From an uncultured Ruminococcus sp. (GTDB taxonomy: Bacteria; Bacillota; Clostridia; Oscillospirales; Ruminococcaceae): a DNA stretch of 63,312 nucleotides. Where the stretch lies: the NCBI GenBank assembly GCA_947627275.1, contig CANQVK010000017.1:1-63312 (forward strand), read 5' to 3'. Position numbers and translations under genes: made by a program. The number at the start of each line of letters is the position of its first letter. Within the stretch, counting starts at the first letter, position 1. Positions 59,456 to 63,312 of this stretch are shown here, piece after piece. The notes beneath the pieces were generated by a model. It had not been told where the DNA came from and searched no databases. It was given only the letters and a program-made list of their open reading frames with translations.

Positions 59456-61303
59456 TCATACCTCTGTGAAATCAGCGTCTACAACGCCGTCGTCGTTTGA
59501 GGGAGACTCAGCCTCGCCGCCCATATTAGCGAACTGTGAGGGGTCTATTCCCTGACCGTTGGGATTTGCCTGTTGGTATATCTTAGCGGAAAGATCATAG
59601 AATGCCTTCTGAAGATCGTCCTTCTGCTTCTTGATCTCGTCCGTATTGTTTGCCTCGCATGCAGCCTTCAGCGCCGACGCTTTCTGCTCGATGTTTGCCT
59701 TTTCATCAGGCGATACCTTATCGCCGAAGTCCGCAAGAGCCTTTTCGCACTGGAATACAAGGTTCTCTGCTTCGTTCTTTGTATCTACCTCTTCACGTCT
59801 CTTTTTATCCTCGGCTGCATACTGCTCCGCCTCCTTAACGGCGCGGTCGATGTCGTCCTTGGACATATTTGTGGAAGAAGTGATAGTGATATTCTGCTCC
59901 TTGCCTGTGCCGAGATCCTTAGCGGAAACATGAACGATACCGTTCTGGTCAATATCAAATGTTACCTCGATCTGAGGGATTCCTCTGGGCGCAGGAGCGA
60001 TTCCGTCAAGACGGAACGTACCGAGCTGCTTGTTGTCTCTTGCAAACTCTCGCTCGCCCTGAAGAACGTTGATGTCAACGGCAGGCTGATTATCAGAATA
60101 TGTGGAGAATACCTGAGATTTCTTTGTGGGGATGGTGGTATTTCTCTCGATCATTCTTGTGCATACGCCGCCTGCTGTCTCGATACCGAGGGACAGGGGA
60201 GTTACGTCAAGAAGAAGCAGACCGTTCTTAACGTCGCCGCCGAGAACGCCGCCCTGATATGCCGCACCGAGAGCTACGCACTCATCGGGGTTGATTCCCT
60301 TGAAAGGCTCTTTGCCGATAAGCTTCTTTACTGCTTCCTGTACAGCGGGGATTCTTGAAGAACCGCCGACCATAAGGACTTTGTTCAGCTCGGATGCGGA
60401 AAGTCCGCTGTCGGAGAGAGCCTGACGAACGGGTCCCATTGTAGCTTCTACAAGGTCTGCCGTAAGCTCGTTGAACTTAGCCTGCGTAAGCGTAAGGTCA
60501 AGGTGCTTTGGAACGCCAGATGCGTCTACTGTGATAAAGGGAATGTTGATATTTGACGTTGTTGTTGAAGAAAGCTCGATCTTAGCCTTTTCAGCGGCGT
60601 CTTTAAGTCTCTGTGAAGCCATTTTGTCCTGTGAAAGGTCAACGCCGTCCGACTTCTTGAACTCCTCTACCATCCAATTGATGATGCGCTGGTCGAAATC
60701 ATCGCCGCCGAGACGGTTGTTTCCTGCCGTAGCAAGAACCTGCTGAACGTCCTCGCCCATTTCGATAATAGACACATCGAACGTACCGCCGCCGAGGTCG
60801 TAAACCATAACGGTCTGCTCCTCCTCTTTGTCAATGCCGTAGGAAAGGGCGGCTGCCGTAGGCTCGTTGATGATACGCTTTACCGTAAGACCTGCGATCT
60901 GACCGGCATCCTTTGTAGCCTGTCTCTGAGCGTCTGTAAAGTATGCGGGAACGGTGATAACAGCCTCTGTTACGGGTTCGCCGAGGTAAGCCTCCGCGTC
61001 CGCCTTAAGCTTCTGGAGAACCATTGCGGAGATCTCCTGAGGAGTATAATTCTTTCCGTCAATGGAAACCTTGTAATTTGAGCCCATGTGTCTCTTGATA
61101 GAAGAAACTGTTCTGTCGTGATTTGTTATAGCCTGTCTCTTAGCCACCTGACCAACGAGACGCTCGCCGTTGTTGGTGAACGCAACAACGGAAGGAGTTG
61201 TTCTTGCACCCTCGCTGTTTGCGATAACGACGGCGTTGCCGCCCTCCATAACAGCTACGCATGAGTTTGTTGTACCTAAATCAATTCCGATAATTTTTCC
61301 CAT
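59456..61303 (-). CDS. dnaK: Chaperone DnaK (Hsp70), 615 aa
   Basis: ATP-dependent foldase. ATPase domain with [18 protein letters not shown] (start), [15 protein letters not shown] and [15 protein letters not shown]; substrate domain from about 380 with the [18 protein letters not shown] segment. The C-terminal lid ends in [10 protein letters not shown]. Gram-positive length (no 24-residue insertion in the first third). GGAGG precedes ATG. Confidence 0.98.
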   Translation of the reverse strand: MGKIIGIDLGTTNSCVAVMEGGNAVVIANSEGARTTPSVVAFTNNGERLVGQVAKRQAITNHDRTVSSIKRHMGSNYKVSIDGKNYTPQEISAMVLQKLKADAEAYLGEPVTEAVITVPAYFTDAQRQATKDAGQIAGLTVKRIINEPTAAALSYGIDKEEEQTVMVYDLGGGTFDVSIIEMGEDVQQVLATAGNNRLGGDDFDQRIINWMVEEFKKSDGVDLSQDKMASQRLKDAAEKAKIELSSTTTSNINIPFITVDASGVPKHLDLTLTQAKFNELTADLVEATMGPVRQALSDSGLSASELNKVLMVGGSSRIPAVQEAVKKLIGKEPFKGINPDECVALGAAYQGGVLGGDVKNGLLLLDVTPLSLGIETAGGVCTRMIERNTTIPTKKSQVFSTYSDNQPAVDINVLQGEREFARDNKQLGTFRLDGIAPAPRGIPQIEVTFDIDQNGIVHVSAKDLGTGKEQNITITSSTNMSKDDIDRAVKEAEQYAAEDKKRREEVDTKNEAENLVFQCEKALADFGDKVSPDEKANIEQKASALKAACEANNTDEIKKQKDDLQKAFYDLSAKIYQQANPNGQGIDPSQFANMGGEAESPSNDDGVVDADFTEV

Positions 61304-61425
61304 AATAAATCATCCTCCGGTTCAAGTCCGAAGCCTTGACGGTTCCGAACCTTCATTTATTGTTATTTATTTGTATATGCTTATTCAGTTTAAAGTACTG
61401 AGTATTCGTGAACTTTAAACGTAAA

Positions 61426-61992
61426 CTAATCAGCCGCCACAGCTACCATAGCCGGACGTATAAGCTTATCGCCCATCATATATCCTTTCTGATAGACTGC
61501 GCACACATGGTTTGATGCGTAATCCGTATCGGAAAGCTGCTGAATGGCGTTATGGAAGTTGGGGTCAAATTCCGCGCCAAGAGCTTCAAGCTCCGTTACG
61601 TTCATCTTTGTCATGAACTCTTTGAGCTGGTTGAATATCATCGCCATGCCGTTCTTGAAGTTTTCATCGGAGCATTCAAATTCAAGCGAACGCTCGTAGC
61701 TGTCAATAACGGGCAGAAGATTTTCTATGCACTTTGCAGACGCATTGGCGTAGGTATCGGATTTCTCCCGTGCCGTGCGCTTACGGTAGTTATCGTACTC
61801 GGCAAACAGGCGGAGATACTTGTCGTTGGCTTCGTCAAGCTTTTCCTCAAGCTCGGCTATCTGCGCCGCAACGTCGTTGTATTCGCTTACGGCGTCCTCC
61901 TCGTCGCTTGAAGTCTCTGCGGAAGTATTCTCCGAAGATTCTTCGTTCGGTTCTTCTTCCGAAACGGCTGTATTTTTTTCCTTTTCGTCCAT
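61426..61992 (-). CDS. grpE: Nucleotide exchange factor GrpE, 188 aa
   Basis: Acidic, Ser/Glu-rich N terminus (about 1-35), a long coiled coil (ELEEKLDEANDKYLRLFAEYDNYRKRT), and a C-terminal beta domain ending QKGYMMGDKLIRPAMVAVA. It releases ADP from DnaK. AAAGGAGC precedes ATG; 12 bases after hrcA. Confidence 0.96.
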   Translation of the reverse strand: MDEKEKNTAVSEEEPNEESSENTSAETSSDEEDAVSEYNDVAAQIAELEEKLDEANDKYLRLFAEYDNYRKRTAREKSDTYANASAKCIENLLPVIDSYERSLEFECSDENFKNGMAMIFNQLKEFMTKMNVTELEALGAEFDPNFHNAIQQLSDTDYASNHVCAVYQKGYMMGDKLIRPAMVAVAAD

Positions 61993-62004
61993 TTCTGCTC
62001 CTTT

Positions 62005-63051
62005 CTATGAATCGGGAAATTCAGGATCGTCCGATTCAATGATCGTATCATCATCCTCCGACATAAGAGCAGTTATCTTATGGGTGAGGTATTCGATATA
62101 CGGAATGATCTTTTTGTAATCCACACGCATCGGCCCTATGATTCCGAGAGAGCCTGCTTCTCTGCCTTTTTTGCGGTATTTCGAGACTATCATGCTCGAA
62201 TTGCCTATGGCGAAGCTTCCGCCTGCGCCGAATTTTACCTGTATTCCGCTGAAAGAATCCTCCAGCAGGTCGGTAAGCTCGTTCTTGTGCTGTATAAAGC
62301 GGACGACCTCCATTTTGTCAAGCTCATCGCACGAGAGGAGCTTTTCGCTGCCGCTTACCGTGAGCTGCTGCTGCTTTAAGTCCTCAGAAAGTTCGCATAT
62401 TCCCTTGACAAGCGGCGAAAGGCTCACCATATATGCGGATACGGCGGTTATCATCTTATCGAGCATTTCCTCGGAAAGCTCGTCAACGGAAATTCCGCTG
62501 AGGTTTTCATCAATATAGTGTGTAAAAAAGTCAAGCTGCTCATGGCTCAGGTCAAATTCAAGACGGCACGCCTTATTCTTTATACTTCCGTTTGAGGTTA
62601 TAAGCAGAATAACATACAGGCGTTTACCCGTAGGGATTACCTCCACCTTTGATATGACGGAAAATCTCGGAGCTGAATTTGTCGCTACCGCTGCGCACTG
62701 TGTAAGCTCGGTAAGAGCGGCGGCGGCGTTCTGGATAAGCAGATCCTCGGGAGTATTTTCATCGCCCAGAAGCTCATCGAGCCGAAGTCTTTCCTCAATA
62801 GGCAGCTCGGGCAGCGTCATAAGCTCGTCTATATACAGCCGATAGCCCTGATAGGTGGGTATTCTTCCTGCCGATGTGTGCGGCTGTTCAAGATAGCCCA
62901 GCTGTTCAAGCAGCGCCATATCGTTTCTTACGGTTGCCGCCGATACTTTTATATGCTCCAGCTTGGAAACTGCCTTTGAACCGACAGGTTCGCCGGTTCT
63001 GATATATTCGTCAACCACAGCAGCAAGAACCTTCAGCTTTCTGTCGTCCAC
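62005..63051 (-). CDS. hrcA: Heat-inducible repressor HrcA, 348 aa
   Basis: Binds CIRCE and represses class I heat-shock genes; GroEL normally keeps it active. N-terminal winged helix: RKLKVLAAVVDEY, GSKAVSKLEHIKVSAATVRNDMALLE. C-terminal part (DYKKIIPYIEYLTH) is conserved. The start is uncertain: I use GTG at 63049-63051, which gives the usual spacing to the RKLK motif; GTG at 63058-63060 or TTG at 63079-63081 are alternatives. First gene of the operon, under its own CIRCE. Confidence 0.95.
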   Translation of the reverse strand: MDDRKLKVLAAVVDEYIRTGEPVGSKAVSKLEHIKVSAATVRNDMALLEQLGYLEQPHTSAGRIPTYQGYRLYIDELMTLPELPIEERLRLDELLGDENTPEDLLIQNAAAALTELTQCAAVATNSAPRFSVISKVEVIPTGKRLYVILLITSNGSIKNKACRLEFDLSHEQLDFFTHYIDENLSGISVDELSEEMLDKMITAVSAYMVSLSPLVKGICELSEDLKQQQLTVSGSEKLLSCDELDKMEVVRFIQHKNELTDLLEDSFSGIQVKFGAGGSFAIGNSSMIVSKYRKKGREAGSLGIIGPMRVDYKKIIPYIEYLTHKITALMSEDDDTIIESDDPEFPDS

Positions 63052-63093
63052 GATTATCACGACCTTCCCTGACAGAAGCAAGATTTTTATGTT

Positions 63094-63120
63094 TTAGCAC
63101 TCCTTGTATCTGAGTGCTAA
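63094..63120 (-). promoter_or_regulatory. CIRCE operator of the hrcA operon
   Basis: TTAGCACTC-N9-GAGTGCTAA, perfect. Located just after the -10 of the hrcA promoter, giving autoregulation. Confidence 0.97.
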
Positions 63121-63124
63121 CATT

Positions 63125-63153
63125 AATTTACCACTATTATAACCATTTGTCAA
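63125..63153 (-). promoter_or_regulatory. Sigma-A promoter of hrcA
   Basis: Minus strand TTGACA (63148-63153), 17 bases, TAAATT (63125-63130). CIRCE starts 4 bases downstream of the -10, the same spacing as at htpG. Confidence 0.75.
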
Positions 63154-63242
63154 GGGTTTTATTTATTTTCGTCCTTTTTGCCTGTTTTTAACAAATTAAA
63201 CTGCCGTAATTGTGGAGTTTCACCACAAATATAACCACTATC

Positions 63243-63312
63243 CACAACTTAAGCAGGGGAACTTTAGTAGGGACACGGCGTGCCGTGTCCGCACTAAGGG
63301 AACGCCCTCTCT
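63243..63312. repeat. Modular hairpin repeat cut by the window end
   Basis: CACAACTTAAGCAGGGGA, then a 9-bp hairpin GGACACGGC/GCCGTGTCC (63271-63290), then AAGGGAACGCCCTCTCT, the first bases of the next hairpin as in copies 1 and 2. The element runs out of the window. Confidence 0.7.

Overview
The window looks like a chromosomal segment of a low-to-medium GC, anaerobic, Gram-positive Clostridia, most likely Ruminococcus (Oscillospiraceae). Supporting this are clostridial gene orders (rplC to rplQ with secY-adk-map-KOW-infA-rpmJ embedded; hrcA-grpE-dnaK-dnaJ), strong AGGAGG ribosome binding sites, consensus sigma-A promoters often with an extended TGn -10, sporulation genes (spoVAD-spoVAEB), a Firmicutes-type zinc S14 and zinc adenylate kinase, a GH5 endoglucanase lipoprotein, and a monoderm type IV pilus locus. 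The species cannot be fixed from sequence reading alone.

Layout. 1-4.1 kb: accessory genes (a small Cys protein and an XRE regulator that face apart, an NYN/OST-HTH protein, a lipoprotein, a TfoX-N protein, a SUKH protein) around a four-tRNA operon (Val-Asp-Phe-Gly). 4.2-16.4 kb: type IV pilus locus in three transcription units: pilB-pilT; a prepilin peptidase on the opposite strand; and pilC, a pilM-pilN fusion, pilO, a giant pilX/gspK-like protein and two prepilins. 16.7-28.1 kb: a small membrane protein, htpG under a perfect CIRCE operator, a phosphopantetheinyl transferase, serC-serA, a GH5 cellulase, rsmD-coaD with a coiled-coil gene, and asnB. 28.5-44.4 kb: the S10-spc-alpha ribosomal superoperon on the minus strand, preceded by a leader holding an intrinsic terminator. 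44.6-54.1 kb: an M23/LysM/G5 peptidase, luxS, a RluD-family synthase, a membrane protein, a histidine phosphatase, an XRE regulator with palindromic operators, spoVAD-spoVAEB behind a sigma-G-like promoter, and a Wzz-like protein. 54.5-58.1 kb: tRNA-Met and tRNA-Glu followed by the wreck of an integrative element (frameshifted integrase, xis, mob fragment, truncated AgrA-type regulator) and an AT-rich LspA-like gene. 58.1-63.3 kb: hrcA-grpE-dnaK-dnaJ behind a second CIRCE.

How the parts fit. The two CIRCE sites plus hrcA in the same window define a local HrcA regulon that includes Hsp90. The pilus genes form a nearly complete assembly machine (motors, platform, alignment complex, peptidase, minor pilins) but no obvious major pilin is seen. 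The ribosomal genes are one long tightly packed unit, many pairs overlapping by TAATG.

The most unusual layer is repetitive. A family of about 180-bp elements made of consecutive hairpins shows compensatory base changes between two copies. Several palindromic MITE-like elements also occur, one of them nested inside another upstream of asnB. I see no clear wholly new multi-gene system; the best candidates for something undescribed are these structured repeats, the pilM-pilN fusion with a beta-solenoid-like tip pilin, and the AT-rich LspA-like island.
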